This document shows, piece by piece, positions 45,863-57,990 of a stretch of 64,000 nucleotides of DNA; positions within the stretch are counted from its first letter, which is position 1; the number at the start of each line of letters is the position of its first letter. Location of the stretch: NCBI GenBank assembly GCA_950295325.1, contig OX485808.1, positions 19,984,527-20,048,526 of the forward strand, written 5' to 3'. The notes beneath the pieces were generated by a model. The model searched no databases. It saw only the letters and a program-made list of their open reading frames with translations, and was not told the DNA's origin. Both the position numbers and the translations under genes were made by a program. Source of the stretch: Polytrichum commune (lineage: Eukaryota > Streptophyta > Polytrichopsida > Polytrichales > Polytrichaceae).

Positions 45863-46094
45863 ATATGAAGACAAGCATATGCTAATTAAGTGTGGCATTG
45901 ATGCGGTCTCCGCACAAAACAGATTGGGGTATTTGCATGTTCCAAAAATGGATACCGAGTTTCAACCTAGAAAATCCAGTAAGGTTGTCTTTCCCGACCT
46001 GGATCACATTTTTAGAAAATTGCCTCTTGAGCATCGTGAGGATGCCATCACCATATTTGAGGCCATGGGAAAAGTGGTAGGCAAAGCATGTTAG
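45863..46094 (+). pseudogene. Unrecognised exon-like sequence after a strong acceptor
   Basis: The sequence TTTTGTTCTTTTCCTTTAG is a textbook polypyrimidine tract and acceptor (AG at 45861-45862). The frame that follows reads YEDKHMLIKCGIDAVSAQNR, then LGYLHVPKMD and PDLDHIFRKLPLEHREDAIT, and stops at 46092-46094. A possible donor, AAAGTG|GTAGGC, precedes the stop. It could be an internal exon of a degraded gene or transposon about 1.5 kb downstream of the hAT fragment on the same strand. The family is not recognised. Confidence 0.3.
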
Positions 46095-46814
46095 GTTAAC
46101 GAAGATCCCAAATTATTTGTTAACCTCGCGATTTTGGTAGGATGGGTGACTTTGGTAGAACTTCATACCCCAAGTAGTATTCAAACACCATTGCGTGTAG
46201 TCAGTGATTACAACCACTTGCCACCCACATATCGGAATCGTATGATCTAGAGGCAACAAGCAAAAGAGTGTGTATTGCTTTGGAACAAGACCAAGAAGAC
46301 TATCAATCAACCAACCACAAAACACAAATCACTCAAAGAGAACATCGCAAAAGGAAGAAGGGAAGACAAAACGTAAAACAAAAAAGGTTAGGTTGGGGAT
46401 TAATGAGGGATTAATGGGGATACCAGCAGGTAGTGAACAAGTAGCACCACATAAGACGAAGAGCGACAAAAACACCAAAATCATATGCACACCATGCAAA
46501 TGATGCCCAAAAATCTCAAACGGCCTTGTGAAGTAAACTAAGTGTCCCTTGGTTTCGAAGCGAAAGGAAGATTTGCACTTACTCTTGCATCACAAATAAC
46601 TACATTAAGATTTGGGAATCTTTTACAAATGAAACAAATCTCATGAGTTGTACTAAACATCTATAGTCCAATTGAAGTTTAGTTGCCGTGAAATAGCAAT
46701 TTGGAACCCTTTTTAAGTATTTTAATCACTAAATTGCATCCCAAATTAGGCTTAAAATTAATTTCACCATTTATAAATATCAAATTTGGTTTTTAATAAA
46801 AAAAAAATTGAGTT
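46095..46814. other. Intergenic DNA
   Basis: No gene is supported. Short basic open frames (46270-46503) are A-rich and without motifs. Confidence 0.4.
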
Positions 46815-47325
46815 ACCCCATGGGAACATCTATAACTTCATGTCAAAAATTTAGAATGAAATAAAATTACCTAGATTACCAACCAAAAAAAAAAAAAAAA
46901 AAAAAAAAAAAAACAACAACAACAACTTAAAGATCTACCTAGAGATTTAAGATATATTGAAAGTGCTAAATCAACAAGTCATGATAAAGCTACAAACTCA
47001 AGTATACTGAAATCAAGTCTAGTCCATGAAAACACTCATATCTTTTAAACAAAAAACCAGATTGCTACAAATATGTTTTAACATGGAAATAAGAATTCAA
47101 GATCTATCGACATATATAAATAACATAAGAAATGAACCTAAATGTAACTATTGGAAAAATCCTAAAGTCAATTATCTTTATCAAGGTGGTTTTTCAAATA
47201 ATCTCATTGTAGCATTTATAACTTTTAGACAAAAAGTTACATTGCTACAAGGATAATTTTGTTAGAAAAAAGACTTTAAGATCTATCTATACATATAAGA
47301 TAAATAAACAATGAATTAATAATAA
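46815..47325. repeat. Diverged tandem repeat, two clear units and one possible third
   Basis: Clear units begin at about 47033 and 47209: AT(A/T)(T/A)CTTTTA(A/G)ACAAAAA, TTGCTACAA, then AAGATCTATC(G/T)A(C/T), then ATATA(T/A)(A/G)A with AATGAA. A third, weaker unit at about 46828-46960 has ATCTATAACTTCATG and AAAGATCTACCTAGAGAT. Period is about 175-190 bp. An A29 run (46885-46913) followed by (CAA)n splits the first unit. Confidence 0.55.
46885..46926 (+). repeat. A29 run followed by (CAA)n
   Basis: Twenty-nine consecutive A residues then about four CAA units. This could be the tail of a plus-strand retroposed sequence or simple slippage; no body with target duplications was found. Confidence 0.85.
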
Positions 47326-49149
47326 CTAGTCTTTGTCACACTTACGATCATTTACTAGTGAACATCTTTCAACAAAAGAAAATAAATTTATATTACATGT
47401 AATAAAATATACAAAAGAAAATAAATTTGAAGGAGTAAAAATCACATTACTTTATCTTAGACAATCATAATCCATTGTTCAAATCCACTAAAAATTACTA
47501 GATTGTGCGTTCTTGTTTAATGGTGGAGTTGGTCCAAAACAATGTGAGAGATGATGGAGTAGAGGAGCTAGCCTATGGAGATCCAAGTCCGAAAATGAGA
47601 TCAAAATCGAAGAAGTGAGAGATGAAGAGGTTAAAGTCAATATTCATTGTAAAGCATTACTTTGAGCGGAGGGGATGATCAATTTCCTTGACTCTCGCTT
47701 CATCATGTTCCACTTGGATAGTGTAGTTTCGCTCACCATCTACTTATATTATATACCTATTCAAAGACTAGTCCGTCATTAATTTTCATCCAACCATATA
47801 TCTGTCATTGATTTTTCAGTGTCAAAATACACTCATCAAGTGAAATTTTACTTCGTCAATGTGTATCTTACTAGGCCAAAGGATAGATACAACAATTCAC
47901 TAGTCAACTTAACATAGTAGCTCCAACCGTTTGATCGTTTTGGCATGTAATCACTTTGGATCCTTGAAATCATCTAATAATTCCTAATCACCACAATGGT
48001 TTTCAGTTTTAGCATAGTCATCTACTACCAATAAAATTTTAATATCCATAGTTTAGGCCTTCATCTAGCTAAGCTATTTCACATCTTCAAAATGATCCAA
48101 CCATTCTTATCATTCACCTTTTAGTTAGTGATTATCACAATGAAAAGGTTAATAAATCAAATAATTAGTTGAATTTTGCATAGGGCTGCAGCTTCCGCCG
48201 CATTCATTAAGGGAAATTTTCAAAACTAGAGGATGGTATTAAGGCAATAAAGGCCTGTGTTAGGAACAATTCAAGAGCTACTCACCTTCATGGGGAGGGG
48301 ACCCTTTATAAGGAGACCAACCACTTATAATTAGAGGCTAGCAAGACACCAACTCTTGAAGAAGGGGAAATCTCACTATATTAGACTTCTAAGACTAAAG
48401 GCAAGAGCATATAGTGGTCCCTTACAAACATTGTAGCCAAAAAAGAGCTTGGACGCAATTTAAGATACAAACCTCAAAGTAAAAGCTCCCAATGGTGGAG
48501 TTGTTGAACCCTACAAGGACGAGGGTGAGGAAGAAGACGACGAAAAAGAAGGATATAGTAGAGACAATGATGTTGGTAAGGAGGACAAAGAAGGAGGGAG
48601 AAAACCTGGTTTAGCAACAAGCACCAAGGTCGGAGAAGGCACACAAAATAACAAGGTTGTGTTGCTTTGACAAAGTGTGGCCACACAAAAAGGACATCTA
48701 CCCCTTGGGCAACAAGGAGTTGTTGAAAACTCAGTGAAAATTTGGCAAGACGTGGATATGATCAATGAAGAGCCACTCCAAGAAAAAGCTAAGGGGGGGG
48801 TGAATTAACACCAATTTAAAAACAATACTCTCTTGATAACCAAATAATTAAATAATTAAATAATTAAACCATGTTGAGGTGAGGCTTGTACATAGAAGCC
48901 CCATTCCAAAAGCCAGTAGAAAAAAGCTAGTAGAGATTGGGTTTAATAGCCTTATCCCCTTAACGACCCATCCAAGCCAAACATAAAATGATAAAGGTTA
49001 CGGAAGCCCAATGGGAGGTTGGGTAGAAAACAACAACATTGGATGGAACTAATGACCCGCGGTCAGTGGAAGACGACTCGTGGTTGGAAGATTACTAGAA
49101 GTGGTGTGGATCAAGCTAGAATGTATGAGAGGGGGTAACATAGGGATAG
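47326..49149. other. AT-rich intergenic DNA
   Basis: No gene is supported. Minus-strand Ser/Leu-rich frames at 48474-48765 are low-complexity products of a GA-rich stretch (48510-48610). Confidence 0.4.
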
Positions 49150-49525
49150 AATGTTTGTATGCCCCAAATATTCCACGGAGGGGCAACATTTATTGGACAC
49201 AATGACTACTGCTCTTCCTAGAGACTACAAATGGATTATTGTAGGTGATTTTGGTATGACGGAAAGACACAATGATAAATCCAACGATTGTGGGACAATT
49301 ATCAATAACTTAAATATATTTTGTTAAAATGGTTTTTAAAATGTAGTTCAACTTCAATAATCATTTACATACCAAAGGGGTCCTAGGTTTTCTTGGTGCA
49401 ATGGGCAAATGGTAAAGCCAAACGATTAGTAAAATTAGATAGATTTTACACCCCACAAAACAACATGATAAGACAAAAATTGAATGATCGCCATATTTAA
49501 TCCAAAGTTTTCAAAGCCTTATATA
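49150..49525 (+). pseudogene. LINE endonuclease-domain fragment
   Basis: Pieces in shifting frames match the APE-type endonuclease of plant LINEs: LYAPNIPRRGNIYW, then TMTTALPRDYKWIIVGDFGM directly followed by TERHNDKSNDCGTIINNL, then WANGKAKRLVKLDRFYTP. The hallmark GDF(N)M motif is present with N changed to G, and LDRF(Y) with its preceding basic residues follows. At least two frameshifts and stops interrupt the sequence, and the downstream SDH catalytic motif and reverse transcriptase are not seen here. It is a dead fragment. Confidence 0.65.
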
Positions 49526-52500
49526 AAATGATACCTTTGTTGCCATGACAACCTGGCTCTTGAGGTTGAGGGTTATAGATAAGAATATGTCAATGTACTT
49601 TGAGCATATTTCATAATACATTTAAGCCCCCAAGGTATGTTCTTGATGGACATCAAGAAGATTATGCAACAACCTCAAACATTGCCTAGTTTTCAATGAC
49701 AAATTCTCCATGCATAGCCTAGTTTTGCATGTCACTTCTTCATGTCTCTAATTTCATCCTAAGTTTATCCTATGCAAATTTGTTGTATACAAACCCAATG
49801 TATTGATAGCAACATACCCCACCCCCAACCCCTACCCCAAAATGAAAAATACAAGTATGAGAATCAAGAGGGTTTTTTTAGTTTATTATCTCTATGGATG
49901 TAGTCTTGATCGTGCAGACCATGTGCATCATCATTAGAGTCAATGATTGCTGACAAGAACCATCCATCCCATTTCACTTGAAGTCTAGTGCCATCACGTG
50001 ACTTGTAATATCCAAAAATCAAGTGTCTTATGCGACTACCACCATCAACTAGCATGACCCACAATTGGTCCAATAATGTCATGGTAATGTTCTTGCCAAA
50101 GGTCATCGACTTAATTTCACAAACTTCTCACCCAACTTACATCCAAACAATTGCAATTGCATCAAATTGCCAACACAAGGCATTGCAAGTTTTTGTGCAT
50201 AGAGTTGACGAGTGTCACCTTCCCATGTTGTTAGTGCAAAAATGGTCAAGATGTTAAAGTGTCCTTGTTTTCCAAAACCTACAATGGGTTCATAGGACTA
50301 TACACAAACATGATCTACCTTTGAGATGCATAACCAATTAAAGTACCCCATTTGGGCTCCCAAGTCCCTCCACCTTTGAACTTGGTATCATCCTCTGTGA
50401 GGGTAATTGGGACATATTTCCAGCAATACCATGTACCTAATAATTTAACATCTATGTGGATTGCAACAACGCAATAATATAATTTCGCATGTTTGTTGGG
50501 AATAAATTAGACCCCTTTTTATTTTTCCTTTCAATTGTGCTAAATGTAGGTCCAACAAAATTTAGCCTAAAAAAGTTCCATATTTGCCTACCTTTGTAAA
50601 TATCCATTACTTGCATGAAGCTCTTGTTAAACCTATACACCCTTTTAGTGCAATTTAGATTATTTGCAACATTTTCTAAAAAGTTCCATAATGTGGGTTT
50701 ACCCCCAAAAGCAATTGTCCTAAGAGCATTTAGAACATTAGGGAAATTTTCTACAAGTAGGTTACAAGCTATGTTAATTTGTGCACTCGTGGGCTTGCTA
50801 TCTTAACGTAGGTCTTTTCATCTTCAGTTGAGTAATCATAGCCTTTCACAAACCAATGGCACATCTTTTTAATGAGGAACTTCTTCATGATCGTTCTATT
50901 ATGGTCTAAATGCTCATACCTGGACTAGACGCCTTCCAAGCCTAGTATCCCTCAAAACTTTCTTTTTTCTAAATTATAACCATACCTAATTAACCTCGTT
51001 CTCAAATCACCCTTTGTAGTATACAAGCACAAAAGAGGATGTGAGATTACTAAGACTTAACCCAAAACTCAAAAGCCTAGAGGATTGGCGATGCCAAAAT
51101 GTTCAATAGATAGTAACAATGTCATAATTACTCGGCACAATGGCCACAATATGTGGCTCATGGTACCAATTCAAACTAGCATGAGGATCATTGCGCAAAC
51201 CATGGATTGAGTACATTTTCCTACCATACACACAGTGTGCAAACCAAAACCCCTAACACATCAATTGAAAGGCAAAATATTGGTCAAGTACACCAACCTC
51301 ACCTTGGTTTGCCATCTAACGTAAACCAAGAATGAAGTACAAACTTGTTTTGCCCTATAGAACTTGATGATCGTGCAAGTTGACCCTTCATCCTAGTGTT
51401 AAGGGCAAATGACATTGCTTCCAATATCTTGGCATCCTCAATAGCCTTAGGATGTTTTGTACCTTTTATATGATTCCTTAAATTAACCTCTAAGTTCTTC
51501 TTAGGTAGGCATAGCTAAAAGAAGTCACCGCAATATGAACAACGCACTATAAAGTACTATGGGTCATCAACAAGAACAAAGTTTGTAGTTTTCCGTTAAT
51601 GTTTGCATTGAATGTATTCAAAATCTCAATCCTAATACTGAAGGTATTCTTATGATTAATCACAATGAGGACTATAGTTTTTCCCTTACTTACAACTTAA
51701 TACGGTTGGTGACAAAGGGAATTGCCTTTCCCAAGACACCAACTACAAAATGCAAGATGCTCATAGTGTGGGATTTTTTGAAGTTGGCAAACAAGAAGTG
51801 TATGTTTGGGTTAGAATGGTCACCAATGTTGTCTCCAAAGTCATTTGTGCACTTGTGATAAGTAAACTTTCACGATTGGAACACCATCTTGATCCCATGA
51901 TTTATGGTTCCAAGCATGATCTTCTAGGCATACACCTTTTAGTCCTCTTTTTAGTTTCTCTTGTGATTACTAATATCTTTCAAGCACCTCTCGCTATATT
52001 AATAAACTCTCCATGTTAGAGGTTGTTAAGTCTATGACTTTTGTGGACCCACTATCTTTGGGGCCAACATGTGGTGGACAGAGGACAAAGTTGTTGACAT
52101 CGTCAGGTGTCTCTTCTTCTAGAGCTTGGAAAGTCCTAATGTCAACTTTATCAAACACGGTGGATTGTTCCAAGTGCGGACGCTTGGAAGCAAGATCTTC
52201 GGGACTCTTCAATTAGTATCACATAACATATGATTGAGCGGTATCGAGTTCTTCCATCGTCACCTTAATGCGAAATTGATCAAAGTGGTCCCAAAATTGA
52301 ACTGGGAACTCTATTGTGCCAACTTCTTCCAACCACGGCCTAAATGACATCGATGACTCATTAGGAATACGTACTCTCAAAAGGAAGATGGTGTTACGTT
52401 TGACACCCCACTCAAAACCAACACCCTAAAATCTTACACAATAACTACATGTTATTTATGAGAATGTGCACCACCTTAACATGGAACCCAATCGTTGGGT

Positions 52501-53383
52501 TTGGATCTATCATCAATAAAAACTTTGCATGTGGATTTCAAATAAGACATGCTTTGGTGCATTATAATCCCTCGTCAATCTCTTATGATAATGGCACACT
52601 CAAACTCATTTCATCTAACTTAGTCATGCCATAACTTACACGATCGGTGCTCGAAGTGACGGTGTTTTGGCACTATCTACCTTAATGGGACTTGAAACGA
52701 GATTCAAGCGCGTGAAAGTGACGGTGGATCGAGGAGGTATCAATGTAGGTGAAGAGGCGAACAACCCTAATTAAATCTTCTGGCCATCGGGGCCGGGTGA
52801 CTTTCACCTTGATTTGTGTTACTATTGTCTGCGGGCCGGGGGTTGAGCCATCATTCGAATGGTGCAACTTAAGTTAGTGTGGTAATTTGAGTCTCTCTCA
52901 CAAAGGACATGCTCGTGTGAAAGATCGGTGTCACCGTTTTCTTTAATCACTATCTCTTATCATGCAGCTGATGAGTCTGAGTCACAGACCGACCGACAGG
53001 CCTTTCGCCTGACCCCCCTTTTCCCCCGCCCCTTCCCTTTCCTTGTCGTGTGTGTTTTCCAAGAAATATCCGGGCCTGCACCTACTCATAATAATAATAA
53101 TAATAATAGAGTGACCAATTGGACTACCGTGATAAAAATATATACATATATTAAAAACCATTAAAACAATGTTAGAATGATCAGAGGCCCAGAGCTGGAA
53201 CCATATATGAGTCGTCGGTGTGTGATCTGCTCAAACCGCCTGACTTTCACGTCACATTCGATTGCTTCTTGTCACGGCTATGAAATCGAAACCCCTGACT
53301 CTTCTTGGCATGGGTACAAAAGATCTTCTACAATATCATTGAAAGAAAGAAAGAACGGCACACATGCATCAAGAATACTTGGT
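49526..53383. other. Repeat-derived region with minus-strand coding remnants
   Basis: Several minus-strand frames look coding in texture but carry no motif I recognise: 51994-52212 (KSPEDLASKRPHLEQSTVFD, ending KVIDLTTSNMESLLI), 50452-50640 and 49864-50106 (GYYKSRDGTRLQVKWDGWFL). They may belong to one degraded transposon on the minus strand. A (TAA)n array lies at 53088-53109. No intact gene is supported. Confidence 0.25.
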
Positions 53384-53760
53384 CTTTCACGCCCTGGGCT
53401 AGATCACATCTTCATTTGGGTGGGCCCTGCCTCTCCCACGCCTCCTTCACTGTCCGGTCTTCCTGCCCACACTTGTGTGGGAACTCTTCCCTGTTGGGAA
53501 CCGATGTGACAACACCCAGTCACTGAAGCCATTAAGTTTCTTTGGCATGTGAAGGAACTTCATCAATCAACTTGGGAATGATGAAAGTGATGTCAACTTG
53601 AATATTTGTAGTTTTGACCGGGTATTGTCACATTGGTTCCCAACAGGGAAGAGTTCCCACACGCAAGTGCGGGCAGGAAGACTGGGGGAGTGAAGGAGGC
53701 GTGGGAGGGGGCAAGGTCCAACCGAATGCAGATGTGATTTAGCTTGGGGCGTCTTTCTAA
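53384..53760. repeat. Large foldback element, arms about 137-144 bp
   Basis: The left arm (53384-53520) and right arm (53617-53760) are inverted copies around a 96-base loop. One stretch of 28 bases is identical in both arms (around GGGAACTCTTCCCTGTTGGG). Other shared blocks are CTCCCACGCCTCCTTCACT and TCTTCCTGCCC. Open frames reading CGNSSLLGT on both strands are reflections of the arms. It fits a foldback MITE, or a long hairpin RNA source if transcribed. Confidence 0.85.
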
Positions 53761-55707
53761 AGAGGTCCAAACAACATTAACCAATGTAAAACCCCGGGGT
53801 TTTGACAAAATGCTAGAAGAAATGCCCCAATGGCATACTATCGGATTTTCGCACATGAAACATTAATGGCGACTTTCAACCCATCTAAGTATTAGGGCAT
53901 CCATGATAGCATAAACTAACCTGTAAAAGATGTAGGGTAGCCCTCACATCAAAGATGTGTTGTAATTTGGACACCTAATTTGGAGTTAACGTACTAAAGA
54001 GAGTTGTGAAAGGTGATTCTTGGATTACACTTATGCTGTAGGTATTCAAATAACTATCAATCATTATTGTATAATATTTTAGTTTTTTTAATTCCATAAA
54101 TGACAACACATTCTTTTTTTTAATAAACACATGTTTAGACTGGTCAAAACCGTAAAATTTATAATAGTATGGAGAATGAATTTTTCATTGGGTCCATAAC
54201 CTCCCTAATTTCCTTCAATAGTAAATTTTGTAAGGAAAGAATATATTGGATGTTTGAGCTCGTCAAAATCTTTATAAAACTATTGATATTAAATTCTTAC
54301 AGTTTAGTAGGGTTTTTTTTTTATATTATATATAAGGGTAGTGTGGAACTTCAAGAGCTAAATACGAAAAATTACTTGACTAATTTTCTTAAAGAAATCT
54401 TCAAATTTATTTGTCCTGAAGGTTGACCACAATATTTTGGATCTTTAGAAATGACCTTTGTAAAATAGTTTACGGATGGTCAAAGTGCTTTGACTTGAGG
54501 GGATGGAGTGATTGAAGTGCTATTTCTTTTCTCAAACTAGACATGTACAACTTTCACACTTATTAGTGTGATCCACTATAATTTTGAAATACCACGACAA
54601 TATCGGTTAATATAAATTTTCTTGACCCATGTCAATTTTTAGTCCACAATATCATATGTTCAAAACTAGAACCTTGTGTTAAGGTGATGGATAGTCTCAA
54701 AACCAATATGCACTTAAAGTAAGCGGGTCTTAAATGGTCACTTTTCTCTTTGCACCCGCTCCTTGTAGAATATGAGGATGCAAGCACGGTGTAGTGGACA
54801 TTGTTTGATCTCTGCCAAGGTTTAAGTGAAAGTGATTCAAACTTACTTGCTAATTTGGGATTTTGTGGAAAAATCATAAACATTGAAAAACCATTGGTTT
54901 ACAAAGCCAAGCAATCTATGATGCCAAAAATGATGTTTTAAAAAAAAATCTACATATTTTAGAAGACGGTGCAAGTGGTGTGCAAGTAGGGGGGGAGAAG
55001 TAGGTGATATTGAACAAGTATTGTCTAAATTTTGTTTAGAATAAAATGTAATTAAATAAAATTGATGAATTTCTACCTCTTTTTTGATGGTGCCCTCAAG
55101 TTTATACTCAATTCAAGGAATACGAAAAGTTCCAAGTTCAAAATACTTAAGGTCATGAAATGTACATCCAAAACCAAATTGAGCCATTTTCTTTTGAGCA
55201 TTACTTTAAATTATAAGTTTTGAAGATCCCATGTTTGGCATTTTGTGTTTGAGTACTTAACACAACAATAAAAGGCATCATGAAAAAAGTCCAATTTAAA
55301 ACAACATTTTCTATTACTTTTAGGCGTTTGATTGGAGCACTTTGGTCTTCAAAACATTTAACAAAATTTAGCAACATTAGGTTTTAGTGCACATAAGCAC
55401 TTGTTTGGTCCACTTTACCATGCTTGCACCCATGAAACACACAATTAATGTGAGATGATTAGAAAATTGAAGTTGTGTGTGTAGCCAATTTCCTCGTAGT
55501 TTGTGAAGCTTACATATATATCTCATTAAATGTCAAAGTGAAGGTTTTCTTAGTTATTAAATACTCATATAGGTTCTCCCCAAGTATATGGACTATTGCG
55601 TCTAAATGCTCAACAAATTTTGGGTGTTGGTTTTAGCAAGCTGTACCTTATTATTTGAAAATGCGGTCGTCTACACATGTATACAATGCAATGAACTTTA
55701 GGGTGAT
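53761..55707. other. AT-rich intergenic DNA
   Basis: No gene, structured RNA or delimited repeat is supported. Confidence 0.45.
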
Positions 55708-55904
55708 TTGATTGCTAGTTACAGATGAATTGGTAAAGTTTGAGAAATAACTAGTTGAAATTAAAGACTTTAGGAAAAATACCGATCAATTTAGAAAAAT
55801 GTAGAGAATATGCAACATGTTAAATAAAGAAAAACCGAAAGTTGTCAACATGTAACCAGTTGGACTTGGAAACACTAGGACATTGACCAATTATGCCCAA
55901 AATC
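55708..55904 (+). repeat. Dispersed repeat R, copy 3
   Basis: Most decayed copy: TAGTTACAGATGAATTGG, GTTTGAGAAATAACTAGTTG, AAATACCGATCAATTTAG, GTCAACATGTAACCAGTTGG, then AAACACTAGGACATTGACCA and TGCCCAAAA. Confidence 0.75.
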
Positions 55905-56910
55905 CTCCCTAGACACTAATACAATGGAGCCACTTAGTTACTAAAGTAGAGGCCCCAGAAAATGATCCCTTAAAAGATTTTGTGCTATGTCTAGAGAAGT
56001 ATACGACGGTGTAAAATTTTCGGTGATTTTATTCCTTAAATCGAAATCACTGTGAATTCTTGAAGTGAAAAGTTGGGCTAAACATATTACCAATGTCTAG
56101 AGTCTACCATAACCGCTCATTCCTCCTCACTTTAGCACTCAAAAGCAGGACATGTGTCATGGCACTGTTGGCTCCAACATGATTGAATTTGAGTCCCAAG
56201 CTGATTGAAACTACGGTACCCTATAGATTGCCAATGGGTTGTGATCGGGAGTAGGCACCTCTACTATATATACAATAAATGAACAATCATTTTCCCTCAA
56301 GAGCTGACTTCATTTGCGCTTGCAATTGAAGCAGCATCTCCAAGTCCACGATGACTGCAGCCAAGCAGATCACATGGAGATCCGATTTTTGGGGGATCAC
56401 ATGAAGCATGTGAAGCTTCAGATCAGGCTCCCTGACTTACACATCCATCGACTTCAACTTCAGTGGCCCTCTAAGTTAATAATTCTCCAGTGGTGTGACC
56501 GCATGTCAAATTATGGTATTCGGATTCTCATTACCACAAAATCAAGCTAGAAAACGCATTCGACAATGACAAAAGTTTCATGCAAGATTTGCCATCAGGG
56601 AGGTGGATCTTAAACGGACACGTTTAGCCGTAGGTGCACCCACTTCTTGTAGAATAAGAAGGAACACACATTTAGTGCAAGATGATCGGCAAATCCAGAT
56701 CGTGCCCATAGCCATGGCGATTGTATGAATATCTCACTCATTGCCAAAGTCGAGATTATCTTTCTCATTAAATGAACATGTACTGGTCCTAAAGTTGATG
56801 GTTTGATCTCAAAAGGTCTCATGGATATCAGCAGATGTTATTTTAGATGTGGTTGGGTTGTCGTGGGTGACCCAGTGAGATAGAACCCACAATGTCTTTC
56901 ACATGGTTGT
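55905..56910. other. Intergenic DNA
   Basis: No gene is supported. The plus-strand open frame at 56314-56550 (MRLQLKQHLQVHDDCSQADH) has no recognised motif. Confidence 0.35.
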
Positions 56911-57990
56911 TCATTTGTGTTGTGTGTTGGATCCATGTTCGGTCAAGTGTCGGGAAAGTGAGGTTGCTTTACTGACTAACCAAAAGGGGGATATATACAT
57001 GGGGAGCCATCGTTGAAAGCCTATAGTGAGCTTGAGAGAGTGTAATTCTCTGGGAAGGTCTCCAAATTCAAAATCCAACAAAATATGATAGGTTGTCGAA
57101 AAATGTGCTTTGACGTAAGACATTATATGCATCTAGATGCCCTTCTCGAAAATTTCGGATGAGAGGTTTCCAAGTCGCCCCCCAAAATTTTAGTGCCATA
57201 TGTGAAAGTTGGAAGCACCAAAGCCTTGAATGGATGGGATTTGAGTTCCCAACATGTGACTCCGACTACTACTTCTTTTCTTAAAGTGTGCATCAAGGCT
57301 TTCATACTTGCAATTCTTTGCCTTTTACTAGATGGCTCAAAGTAACTATGTGAATAAACTTCAATCCCAAGGTATTTGTGTACATGAATTATCTTAGATT
57401 CTCAACATGTCCTTGTCTAGGTAAAATGCCTCTTGGTTTAATTTCCTTTTGTTGAGGCCAAATATTATGATTTAGTCTTAGATAAAATGACTTCAAAGCT
57501 AGAAGAAGTGCAAAACTCATATAGCTTGATCAAAAGTCTTTGCACGCCTGCTTAATATTTAAATAGTATAGCAACATTGTCAACATAAAGAATAATAGCA
57601 ACCATTGTGTTAAATAAACATGGAGAATCCCCATTGATCTCATCCAAATATGTTTCAAGTTCATCAATGTACAAGCCAAATAGTGTGGGAAAGAGGGGAC
57701 CTCCTTGTTTAACACCAATGTTAGATATTATTTCATCATGTGTGTCTTCATTTATTTGAACTTTTGCGTAGACTACGGTGTACATGGTTTTTACAACATG
57801 TTGTGGAGAGGTGGTACACCTAATCCTTGAAGGCATGCCCAAAGCTTGTCATGTGGGACCGTGTCAAGCTATGGGAAACAAAGTCGTGGGTGTTTTGACA
57901 AACTTTTGAAAAATGGACTCTGACACCAAACCCTTGCATGAGCTCTTAATAGCAAAGCCCATTAGTTTTGACCAAACGCATGGCACTAGA
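56911..57990 (-). pseudogene. LINE reverse transcriptase fragment
   Basis: On the minus strand, reading downward from about 57990, pieces appear in RT order. They are a degenerate HGPT(W)-like DTVPHDKLWACL equivalent near 57860, then YAKVQINEDTHDEIISNIGV directly followed by KQGGPLFPTLFGLYIDELE (the G-V-x-Q-G-C-P-L-S-P-x-L-F motif, with C and S replaced), then ILYVDN where YADD is expected. Further down are FGLNKRKLNQEAF, YLGIEVYSHSYFEP-like and LKALVLPTFTYGTKI thumb/connection blocks. The two catalytic aspartates of YADD read V-D-N, and several frameshifts and stops are present, so it cannot be active. The endonuclease remnant at 49150 is on the other strand and need not be the same element. 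Confidence 0.8.

Noticed and set aside
53177-53856. Two opposite-strand genes sharing CGNSSLLGT
   Set aside because: The similarity is explained by the inverted arms of the foldback element.
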